Shown here: positions 57,001-64,000 of the stretch, piece after piece
How positions within the stretch are numbered: the first letter of the stretch is position 1
Layout of the letters: every line of letters begins with the position of its first letter
NCBI GenBank assembly: GCA_022414725.1
Contig: CM039462.1
Location: 102,108,159 to 102,172,158, forward strand
Origin: Microglena sp. YARC
Lineage: Eukaryota; Chlorophyta; Chlorophyceae; Chlamydomonadales; Chlamydomonadaceae
Direction: 5' to 3'
Length of the DNA stretch: 64,000 nt
The notes under the pieces: model-generated
Database searches by the model: none
What the model saw: the letters and a program-made list of their open reading frames with translations, nothing else
Told to the model about the DNA's origin: nothing
Position numbers and translations under genes: made by a program

Positions 57001-60000
57001 TCCACTCCACTCCACCCACTCCTCTCCCTCTCAGAGAGCTAACAGAGCACCCAACAAGGCAGTGGTGCCGGTACGCGCAGTCAATGCCCACTCGTTCCCC
57101 CATACCACCCCACCCTGCCCCACTCCACTCCACACCTCTCCACTCCACTCCATACACCCCTCCTCTCCCTCTCAGAGAGCTAACAGAGCACTTACCAAGA
57201 CAGTGGTGACGGTACACATTGTCAAGGCCCACTCACCCCCCATACCACCCCACCCTGCCCCATACCACCCTGCCCCACTCCACTCCACTCCACTCCACTC
57301 CACTCCATTCCACCCCAATCCACTCCACTCCACTCCACTCCACTCCACTCCACTCCACCCCCCCACCCCCCCTTCTCTTCCTCTCAGAGATCTAACAGAG
57401 CACCCAACAGAGCAGTGGTGCCGGTACGCGCAGTCAAGGCCCACTCACCCCGCCATACTAACCCACCCTGCCCCCATACCACCCTGCCCCACTCCACTCC
57501 ACACCACCCACCCCCTCCTCTCCCTCTCAGAGAGCTAACCGAGCACCCAACAAAGCCATGGTGCCGGTGCGCGCAGTCAAACCAGGCAAATCCCCGTGGC
57601 TTCTGATGATGGTCGGGCTGCCAGGCAGTGGTAAGACAACAAAGGCGAGGGAGGTGGCGATCAAGAAGGCCGATAGGCGCTACATTATGTTGGGCATAGC
57701 CCCCCTGCTGGAGCAGATGAGGGTAAGGACCGGGGACGGGGGTCAGGGGGGCATGTTGTTGGGCATAGCCCCCCTGCTGGAGCAGATGAGGGTAAGAAAC
57801 GGGGACAGGGTCAGGGGGCCATGTTGTTGGGCATAGACCCCCTGTCAGAGCATGTGAGGGTAAGGACCGGGAACGGGGTGAGGGGGCCATGTTGTTGGGC
57901 ATAGCCCCCCTGCTGGAGCAGATGAGGGTAAGAAACGGGGACTGGGGTCAGGGGGCCATGTTGTTGGGCATAGCCCCCCTGCTGGAGCAGATGAGGGTAA
58001 GGACCGGGGACGGGGGTCAGGGGGCCATGTTGTTGGGCATAGCCCCCCTGCCGGAGCATGTGAGGGTGTGGATAGGGACTGGGGTCAGGGGGCCATATTG
58101 TTGGGCATAGCCCCCCTGCCGGAGCATGTGAGGGTGTGGATAGGGGCAGGGGGCAGGGGTCCATGTTATTGGGCCAAGCCCCCCTGCCGGAGCATGTGAG
58201 GGTGTGGATAGGGGCAGGGGGCAGGGGGCCATGTTGTTGGGCATAGCCCCCCCTGCTGGAGCAGATGAGGGTAAGGACTAGTGACGGGGGTCAGGGGGCC
58301 ATGTTGTTGGGCATAGCCCCCCTGCCGAAGCATGTGAGGGTGTGGATAGGGGCAGGGGGCAGGGGTCCATGTTGTTGGGCCAAGCCCCCCTGCCGGAGCA
58401 TGTGAGGGTGTGGATAGGGGCAGGGGGCAGGGGTCCATGTTGTTGGGCCAAGCCCCCCTGCCGGAGCATGTGAGGGTGTGGATAGGGGCAGGGGGCAGGG
58501 GGCCATGTTGTTGGGCCAAGCCCCCCTGCCGGAGCATGTGAGGGTGTGGATAGGGGCAGGGGGCAGGGGTCCATGTTGTTCGGCCAAGCCCCCCTGCCGG
58601 AGCATGTGAGGGTGTGGATAGGGGCAGGGGGCAGGGGTCCATGTTGTTGGGCATAGCCCCCATGCTGGATCAGATGAGGGTAAGGACTAGTGACGGGGGT
58701 CAGGGGTCCATGTTGTTGGGCATAGCCCCCCTGCTGGATCAGATGAGGGTAAGGACTAGTGACGGGGGTCAGGGGGCCATGTTGTTGGGCATAGCCCCCC
58801 TGCTGGATCAGATGAGGGTAAGGACTAGTGACGGGGGTCAGGGGGCCATGTTGTTGGGCATAGCCCCCCTGCTGGATCAGATGAGGGTAAGGACTAGTGA
58901 CGGGGGTCAGGGGACCATGTTGTTGGGCATAGCCCCCCTGCTGGAGCATGTGAGGGTATGGATAGGGGCAGGGATCCATATGAACAGTGATGAGGGAGAG
59001 GAACTAAAGAAATACACAAAAGAAGCACACATGTCTAACCGCACACACTCTCTCACACACACACACCACCACCACACACACACACCGCATCACACACACG
59101 CACACACACACCGCCATCACCACACACACACACACACACAACACACACACACACACACACACACGCACCACCACACACACACACACACACCGCCATCACA
59201 CACACACACACATGCACACAAAACAAGCAGGCAGAGAAGCAGGCTAACAAATAAGCACACAGACATGTAAACAAATCAATCAAACGATAAGCTAATTGCG
59301 TCATTACATCGATTTTGTAGCAAAGCCCCCCTTTATAGGGGTCTCCCGCCCCCAGGGTCACCCTGTTGTCCGCCTGTTTGTTTGTGCGGCCGACCAACAA
59401 CTTTGCAAACGACACGAAGCCAATTCGATCAACCAATCATCAATAATCAAATTGTGTGATTAATAATCAAATTGTGTGATCAACCAGTCATCAATAATCA
59501 AATGGTGTGATCAACCAATCATCGATAGTCAAATTGTGTGATTAATAATCAAATTGTGTGATCAACCAGTCATCAATAATCAAATGGTGTGATCAACCGA
59601 TCATCGATAATCAAATTGTGTGATTAATAATCAAATTGTGTGATCAACCAGTCATCAATAATCAAATGGTGTGATCAACCAATCATCAATAATCAAATTG
59701 TGTGATTAACTATCAAATTGTGTGATCAACCAGTCATCAATAATCAAATGGTGTGATCAACCAATCATCAATAATCAAATTGTGTGATTAATAATCAAAT
59801 TGTGTGATCAACCAGTCATCAATAATCAAATGGTGTGATCAACCAATCATCAATAATCAAATTGTGTGATTAATAATCAAATTGTGTGATCAACCAGTCA
59901 TCAATAATCAAATGGTGTGATCAACCAATCATCAATAATCAAATTGTGTGATTAATAATCAAATTGTGTGATCAACCAGTCATCAATAATCAAATGGTGT

Positions 60001-60906
60001 GATCAACCAATCATCAATAATCAAATGGTGTGATTAAATCAATTTTGCATTTTTGTAATCATTGTGTCTTTAAATTGTTTATTTGTGTATCGTGTCATTT
60101 AATCGCTTCCTTGCATTCATGAGCAGCTGGCGGTCTCCTCACTCCCTACCCACCACCCCACTACTACCGCCAACAACAACAACATCTCCTCACTCCCTCA
60201 CCCCATCTCCCCCCCCCCACCCACCCACCCACCCACCCACACACCCACACACACACCCCACACACACACCCACACACCGGCCCCCTCCCCCCCAATGCTC
60301 CATTAAATAGCTCCCCCACCTTCATGAGCAGCTGGCGGTCTCCTCACTCCCACCACTACCACCCCCAACAACACCTCCTCCATCCTGCCCCATTCCCCCC
60401 CCCCCCCCCCCCCCACACACACACCACACACACACACCACACACCGGCCCCCTCCCCCCCAATGTTACATTTAATAGCTGCCCCATCGTCATGAGCAGCT
60501 GGCGGTCTCCTCACTCCCCACCACTACCACTACCACCACCACCAACAACATCTCCTCATTCCCTCACCCCATCTGCCCCCCCCCCCACCACCACCACCAC
60601 ACACACACACCTGCCCCTCCCCTCCCCAGCGTGCCATTCAATCCCCCCCTTCCGCACACACCACCACACGCCGCCCCCCTTTGTGTCATTAAATCATTTC
60701 CCAGCCTACCCTCCCCATCCACATCCTCATCCACATCCCCATCCCCATGTGCAGCTAGTGGTCTCCTCGGGCCGCAACCCCTTGTATATGGACCCCCCCC
60801 CCCCCTTCCGCACACACACACACACACACACACACACCGCCCCCTCCCCTCCCCCCTGCATGTGCAGCTAGTGGTCTCCTCGGGCCGCAACCCCTTGTAT
60901 ATGGAT

Positions 60907-60977
<71 letters not shown>

Positions 60978-62835
60978 CGGCCCCCTCCCCTCCCCCTTCA
61001 TGTACAGCTAGTGGTTTTCCTCGGGCCGCAACCCCTTGTTTATGGACCACACACACACACACACACACACACATCGGCCCCCTCCCCTCCCCCTTCATGT
61101 ACAGCTAGTGGTTTCCTCGGGCCGCAACCCCTTGTTTATGGACCACACACACACACACACACACACACCGGCCCCCTCCCCTCCCCCTTCATTTGCAGCT
61201 AGTGGCCTACTCGGGCTGCAAACCCTCGTATATAGACACCGACCAAAGGCTCATGGATGCTTGGAATGAACTGCTTGAGGCGCTTATAAAGCACACACAC
61301 ACACCGCCCTCCTCCCACCCCCATTGTGCCATTAAATTGTTTCCCCCTTCATGTGCAGCTAGTGGTCTCCTCGGGCCGCAACCCCTTGTACATGGACACC
61401 GACCAAAAGCTCATGGATGCTTGGAATGAACTGCTTGAGGCGCTCATCAACCGTGCAGTCACGCTTCCTCGGAATTACATCCTAGACCAGAGCAAGTAAG
61501 TCGCCCAACTCTGACACTGACGTCTACACACACACACACACACACGCAACCCGGTCCACCCTACCCCCCACCCTCCCATACCAACACCCCAGCCCCACAC
61601 CCACCTCCACACCCCACACCCACACACCCACACCCACACCCCTCCAGTGTGATGTCGGGGCCTCGATCCAACAAGCTGATAGAATTCCGTGCTGCTGCCT
61701 TTCACACCATGGCTATTGTCCTGGTGGTCCCCCCCACACACACCCTCCCCCCACCCCACCCCTCACACACACACACAACTTCCCACCTCACACCCACACC
61801 CCACACCACACCCCTCCAGTGTGATGTCGGGGCCTCGATCCAACAAGCTGATAGAATTCCGTGCTGCTGCCTTTCACACCATGGCTATTGTCCTGGTGGT
61901 CCCCCCCACACACCCCTCCCCCCACCCCACCCCTCACACACACACACAACTTCCCACCTCATACCCCACACCCCACACCCACACCCCTCCAGTGTGATGT
62001 CGGGGCCTCGATCCAACAAGCTGATAGAATTCCGTGCTGCTGTTTTTCACACCATGGCTATTGTCCTGGTGGTCCCCCCCACACACCCCTCCCCCCACCC
62101 CACCCCTCAAAACACACACACAACTTCCCACCCCACACCCCACACCCCCACACCCCACACCCCACACCCCACACCCCTCCAGTGTGATGTCAGGGCCTCG
62201 ATCGAACAAGCTGAGCGCATTCCGTGCTGCTGGCTTTCACACCGAAGCCATGGTTCTGGTGGTCTCACACCCACACCCATCCTCACACCCCACCCCTCAC
62301 GCAAACCCTCACCTTCCCACACACCGTCCCTCACACCCACACCCACCTTCCCCTACCCACCCCACACCCATCCCCACCCGGGGCCCTCACACCCACACCC
62401 ACACCCATCCCCCCCACCCCCACCCCAACCCGGCCCCCCACCCACCTTCCCCCACCCATACCCACACCCCAGCCCTCACACCCACCCCACCCCACCCCCT
62501 CCAGTGTGATGTCAGGGCCTCGACCGAACAAGCTGAGCGCATTCCGTGCTGCTGGCTTTCACACCGAAGCCATGGTCCTGGTGGTCTCATACCCACACCC
62601 ATCCTCACACCCCCACCCATACCCACACCCCGGCCCTCACACCCACCCCACCCCACCCCCTCCAGTGTGATGTCAGGACCTCGATGGAACAAGCTGAGCG
62701 CATTCCGTGCTGCTGGCTTTCACACCGAAGCCATGGTCCTGGTGGTCCCAGACCATGTGCTTTACGAACGACAACACCTCCAGTTCCAGGCAGAGAATAA
62801 GGTGGTGCCTGATGAGGCCATGGCTAGCTTAAAAG
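50799..62835 (+). CDS. hnRNP U-like protein: SPRY domain plus P-loop kinase-like domain (partial, continues past the window)
   Basis: Six exons (50,799-51,095; 52,928-53,050; 54,882-55,085; 57,531-57,722; 61,359-61,495; 62,666-62,835) join with matching phases into about 374 residues. Residues about 10-190 are a SPRY domain (FSGARANTGLASGKCYFSV; EGFGPGDCITVFVDL; ISFARNGYLLGLAF; YYPHILVKNISIEC). Residues about 230-370 are the hnRNP U-type P-loop domain: Walker A GLPGSGKTT at about 237-245, RYIMLG, then NYILDQSN at about 311-318 and AMVLVVPDHVLYERQH. The family binds RNA and chromatin in the nucleus and affects splicing. The ATG is preferred because an in-frame TAG lies 15 nt upstream. No SAP domain is seen N-terminally. 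The C-terminal part is outside the window. Introns carry long arrays of copied splice junctions. Confidence 0.9.
51281..51659. mobile_element. Foldback-like inverted repeat in hnRNP U-like intron 1
   Basis: CCTGTAGGCCTCCCCCAAGC...GAGCCA at 51,281-51,312 is the reverse complement of 51,628-51,659 except for two adjacent bases. The arms are 32 bp and the interior about 315 bp. A target duplication is not evident. Confidence 0.6.
51938..52040 (+). repeat. GC hairpin dispersed repeat, copy 2
   Basis: GCGGAGCCCCCTCTTCAAGG, GGGCGTGAGCCCCCAG, then TTACCCCGTTGTCCGTCC. Shares this layout with 59,322-59,400. Confidence 0.6.
52235..52334 (+). repeat. 50-bp tandem duplication
   Basis: AGCTGTACACTCTGTCCCTG through GAGGCCTGAAACCATC occurs twice in a row. 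Confidence 0.9.
52335..52630. other. AT-rich intron sequence
   Basis: Repeated TATACTACACT...CTCCCAGTC-type blocks of about 65 bp; nothing coding is seen. Confidence 0.5.
52651..52815 (+). repeat. (CCCAA)n pentanucleotide tract
   Basis: About 28 CCCAA units, then CCTAA and CCAAA variants, preceded by a poly-C run at about 52,631. Confidence 0.95.
52928..53050 (+). CDS. hnRNP U-like exon 2 (41 codons, mid SPRY)
   Basis: CTTGTGCAG (acceptor) precedes CQNSWAFSSSGRRLSSDGPA, then EGFGPGDCITVFVDLSQ and GTGAAG (donor). Phase 0 at both ends. Confidence 0.9.
53051..53520 (+). repeat. GTGAAGGGG array starting exactly at the exon 2 donor
   Basis: About 8-10 units of TGGTGGTGAAGGGGGTGGTA then GTGGGCACATTTGGGGTGGA begin at the donor itself (GTGAAGGGG at 53,051). 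Copies carry the donor hexamer, but exon bases are not clearly included. Confidence 0.85.
53674..53788 (+). repeat. (GGCTT)n and (AGCTT)n tract
   Basis: About 17 GGCTT units, then six AGCTT units. The same motif fills the following exon-start array. Confidence 0.95.
53789..54881 (+). repeat. Array of exon 3 acceptor plus exon start, 5 decoys before the real one
   Basis: CCAATATCAGGAGCCCGG(T/A)A then ATC(A)TCTCCTTCGCCCGCAA and CGGCTATCTGCTTGGCTT occurs near 53,938, 54,148, 54,317, 54,507 and 54,700. The true exon copy begins at 54,882. Each decoy holds the AG acceptor and about 50 exon bases, then runs into GGCTT filler, GCAGCCCACCCC and CATACACACA. Confidence 0.9.
54882..55085 (+). CDS. hnRNP U-like exon 3 (68 codons, end of SPRY)
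   Basis: CAATATCAG (acceptor) precedes EPGIISFARNGYLLGLAFSV, AYYPHILVKNISIECDFQG and DFNGYEPWM, then GTAAGG. Phase 0 at both ends. It is the only copy whose frame continues past GLAF. Confidence 0.9.
55086..56110. other. Intron sequence; CACAC tract, TATA palindromes and a small inverted repeat
   Basis: Includes (CACAC)-type repeats at about 55,100-55,185, AGATCTATAT motifs at about 55,203-55,280, and AGGCAGCTCCCCTGG / CAGGGAGCTGCCT arms at about 55,564 and 55,615. No exon of the host gene is needed here, since exons 3 and 4 join in phase. Confidence 0.5.
56160..56310. repeat. TATAGATCTATA palindrome cluster
   Basis: Self-complementary TATAGATCTATATAGAT and (AT)n motifs. Confidence 0.85.
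56318..56440 (+). repeat. (AACAC)n pentanucleotide tract
   Basis: About 20 AACAC units grading into CACTCCAC. Confidence 0.95.
56680..57530 (+). repeat. Array of exon 4 acceptor plus exon start, 5 decoys
   Basis: CTCTCAGAGAGCTAACAGAG, CACCCAACAA(A/G)GCAGTGGT and GCCGGTACGCGCAGTCAA(T/G) recur near 56,690, 56,846, 57,029, 57,171 and 57,384. The true exon starts at 57,531. Decoys carry about 60 exon bases and then CCCCATACCACCCC filler. Confidence 0.92.
57531..57722 (+). CDS. hnRNP U-like exon 4 (64 codons, Walker A)
   Basis: CCCTCTCAG (acceptor) precedes RANRAPNKAMVPVRAVKPGK, then SPWLLMMVGLPGSGKTTKAR with an intact P-loop, YIMLGIAPLLEQMR and GTAAGG. Phase 0 at both ends. The Walker A motif lies between the duplicated ends and is itself unduplicated. 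Confidence 0.92.
57723..58960 (+). repeat. Array of exon 4 end plus donor, about 18 decoys of 63-70 bp
   Basis: TTGGGCATAGCCCCCCTGCT then GGAGCAGATGAGGGTAAGGA recurs from the true exon end (57,691-57,722) to about 58,950. Two subtypes alternate in blocks: CAGATGAGGGTAAG (donor kept) and CATGTGAGGGTGTGG (donor altered). The long frames on both strands arise from the repeat. Confidence 0.93.
59040..59220 (+). repeat. (CA)n microsatellite
   Basis: ACACACAC with CCGCCATCAC interruptions. Confidence 0.95.
59322..59400 (+). repeat. GC hairpin dispersed repeat, copy 3
   Basis: GCAAAGCCCCCCTTTATAGG, GGTCTCCCGCCCCCAGGG, then TCACCCTGTTGTCCGCC, like 51,938-52,040. Confidence 0.6.
59440..60040 (+). 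repeat. 82-bp array (AATCAAATTGTGTGAT units), about 7 copies
   Basis: GATCAACCAGTCATCAATAA recurs every 82 bp. Each unit holds three AATCAAAT(T/G)GTGTGAT sub-repeats. Confidence 0.95.
60117..61358 (+). repeat. Array of exon 5 acceptor plus exon start, 8 decoys
   Basis: ATGAGCAGCTGGCGGTCTCC (three diverged copies near 60,119, 60,325 and 60,492), then ATGTGCAGCTAGTGGTCTCC plus TCGGGCCGCAACCCCTTGTA (five copies near 60,748, 60,861, 61,000, 61,098 and 61,190), precede the true exon at 61,359. CA repeats and poly-C separate the copies. The copy at 61,190-61,290 runs furthest into the exon (to AACTGCTTGAGGCGCTTAT). Confidence 0.92.
61359..61495 (+). CDS. hnRNP U-like exon 5 (137 nt)
   Basis: CATGTGCAG (acceptor) precedes LVVSSGRNPLYMDTDQKLMD, then AWNELLEALINRAVTLPRNY, ILDQS and AA, then GTAAGT. 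Enters in phase 0 and leaves in phase 2. NYILDQSN is a hallmark of the hnRNP U P-loop domain. Confidence 0.9.
61640..62665 (+). repeat. Array of exon 6 acceptor plus exon start, 5 decoys
   Basis: CCCCTCCAGTGTGATGTC(G/A)G, GGCCTCGATC(C/G)AACAAGCT, then TTCCGTGCTGCTG and CTGGTGGT(C)(C/T) recur near 61,646, 61,818, 61,990, 62,180 and 62,503. The true exon starts at 62,666. Each decoy keeps the acceptor and about 90 exon bases. Two sequence subtypes follow each other (RSNKLIEFRAA, then R.NKLSAFRAA), showing stepwise copying. Confidence 0.93.
62666..62835 (+). CDS. hnRNP U-like exon 6 (170 nt)
   Basis: CCCTCCAG (acceptor) then T completes the Asn codon. It reads VMSGPRWNKLSAFRAAGFHT, AMVLVVPDHVLYERQHLQFQ and VPDEAMASLKG, then GTGTGT (donor, phase 1). 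It is the only copy that reads through past VLVVP. Confidence 0.9.
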
Positions 62836-64000
62836 GTGTGTATAGTATGTAAAGGTGTGTGTGGTATGCTCATTCAGTATCAAGCAGAGAATAAGGTGGT
62901 GCCTGATGAGGCCATGGCTAGCTTAAAAGGTGTGTATAGTATGTAAAGGTGTGTGTGGTATGCACATTCAGTATCAGGCAGAGAATAAGGTGGTGCCTGA
63001 TGAGGCCATGGCTAGCTTAAAAGGTGTGTATAGTATGTAAAGGTGTGTGTGGTATGCACATTCAGTATCAGGCAGAGAATAAGGTGGTGCCTGATGAGGC
63101 CATGGCTAGCTTAAAAGGTGTGTATAGTATGTAAAGGTGTGTGTGGTATGCACATTCAGTATCAGGCAGAGAATGAGGTGGTGCCTGATGAGGCCATGGC
63201 TAGCTTAAAAGGTGTGTATAGTATGTAAAGGTGTGTGTGGTATGCACATTCAGTATCAGGCAGAGAATAAGGTGGTGCCTGATGAGGCCATGGCTAGCTT
63301 AAAAGGTGTGTATAGTATGTAAAGGTGTGTGTGGTATGCACATTCAGTATCAGGCAGAGAATAAGGTGGTGCCTGATGAGGCCATGGCTAGCTTAAAAGG
63401 TGTGTATAGTATGTAAAGGTGTGTGTGGTATGCACATTCAGTATCAGGCAGAGAATGAGGTGGTGCCTGATGAGGCCATGGCTAGCTTAAAAGGTGTGTA
63501 TAGTATGTAAAGGTGTGTGTGGTATGCACATTCAGTATCAGGCAGAGAATAAGGTGGTGCCTGATGAGGCCATGGCTAGCTTAAAAGGTGTGTATAGTAT
63601 GTAAAGGTGTGTGTGGTATGCACATTCAGTATCAGGCAGAGAATAAGGTGGTACCTGATGAGGCCATGGCTAGCTTGAAAGGTGTGTTTAGTATGTAAAA
63701 GAATGTATGTATGGTGTGTATGATAGGCACATGCAGTTTCAGGCAGAGAATGAGGTTGTTTCTGATGAAGCCATGGCAAGCTTGGAAGGTGTGTACAGTA
63801 TGTAAAAGTATGTATGTGTGGTCCCTGATGAGGCCATGGCAAGCTTGGGAGGTGTGTATAGTATGCAAAGTATGTATGATATGTATGGTATGTATGATAG
63901 GCACATGCAGTTCCAGGCAGAGAGTAAGGTGGTACTTGATGAGGCCATGGCTAGCTTAAAAGGTGTGCATAGTATGTAAAGGTATGTGTGGTTTGTATGG
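62836..64000 (+). repeat. Array of exon 6 end plus donor, about 12 copies of 94 bp
   Basis: TCAGTATCAGGCAGAGAATA then AGGTGGTGCCTGATGAGGCC and ATGGCTAGCTTAAAAGGTGT recurs every 94 bp from 62,836 to about 63,690, then in diverged units to the window end. Each unit has an AG before GCAGAG and a GT after AAAAG, bounding 46 nt copied from the exon. The exon original is TCCAGGCAGAG at 62,784-62,794. Confidence 0.95.

Noticed and set aside
56303..57538. 411-codon plus-strand frame, the longest apart from the integrase
   Set aside because: It reads CACTCC/AACAC filler and copied exon 4 starts; the true exon 4 lies at its end and needs the acceptor at 57,530.
58166..58979. Minus-strand Pro/His-rich frames of 165-233 codons
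   Set aside because: Antisense of the exon 4 donor ladder; the open frames come from the absence of stops in the repeat unit.
61649..62509. 286-codon plus-strand frame
   Set aside because: It is composed of exon 6 decoy copies and CCCACACCC filler, not one protein.

Overview
The window is eukaryotic nuclear DNA. It contains spliceosomal introns with GT..AG borders, a tRNA-derived SINE family, LINE-like 3' tails, a Ty3/gypsy chromovirus and large tandem arrays. There is no bacterial-style gene packing. The two recognisable host genes (PHF5A and an hnRNP U-like SPRY/P-loop protein), a short run of CCCTAAA telomere-type repeats and the chromovirus fit the green lineage (an alga or another plant-lineage genome). 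This is inference, and I cannot name the species.

Layout. Positions 1-17,076 are a nearly perfect 92-bp satellite of about 186 copies. From 17.1 to 20.4 kb lie low-complexity DNA and two minus-strand candidate genes of unknown function: one with in-frame 39- and 23-residue repeats, and one small ORF with an MGACFS acylation-type start and 50-residue repeats. From 20.4 to 29.3 kb there are mostly simple repeats and minisatellites (pentanucleotide GTGTT, ATT tracts, about 112-bp and 169-bp arrays) with a few doubtful ORFs. From 29.4 to 36.4 kb a complete but mutated chromovirus, with 295-bp LTRs and a GGCCA target duplication, sits inside an older terminal-inverted-repeat element. From 37 to 40.3 kb are a SINE and a pile of 5'-truncated retroposon tails. 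From 40.4 to 46.6 kb are a tRNA-Leu-like sequence, a 184-bp MITE with a 10-bp target duplication, G-rich minisatellites and a SINE with an 18-bp target duplication.

The gene-bearing part is 46.8-64 kb. PHF5A (an SF3b subunit of U2 snRNP) runs on the minus strand in at least four recognisable exons (46,795-50,055). The hnRNP U-like gene runs divergently on the plus strand from 50,799 past the window end, in six exons whose phases all agree. Its SPRY domain is followed by a P-loop kinase-like domain with an intact GLPGSGKTT.

The most unusual feature is that minisatellites straddle the splice sites. At almost every exon border of the hnRNP U-like gene, the last or first 25-60 exon bases plus the adjoining splice site are repeated 6 to about 19 times into the intron. 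This makes long ladders of decoy acceptors (before exons 3, 4, 5 and 6) or decoy donors (after exons 4 and 6, and in weaker form after exon 2). The same design is seen at the MGACFS gene and, in two copies, at the other minus-strand candidate gene. All gene models come from reading the sequence, with no transcript support.
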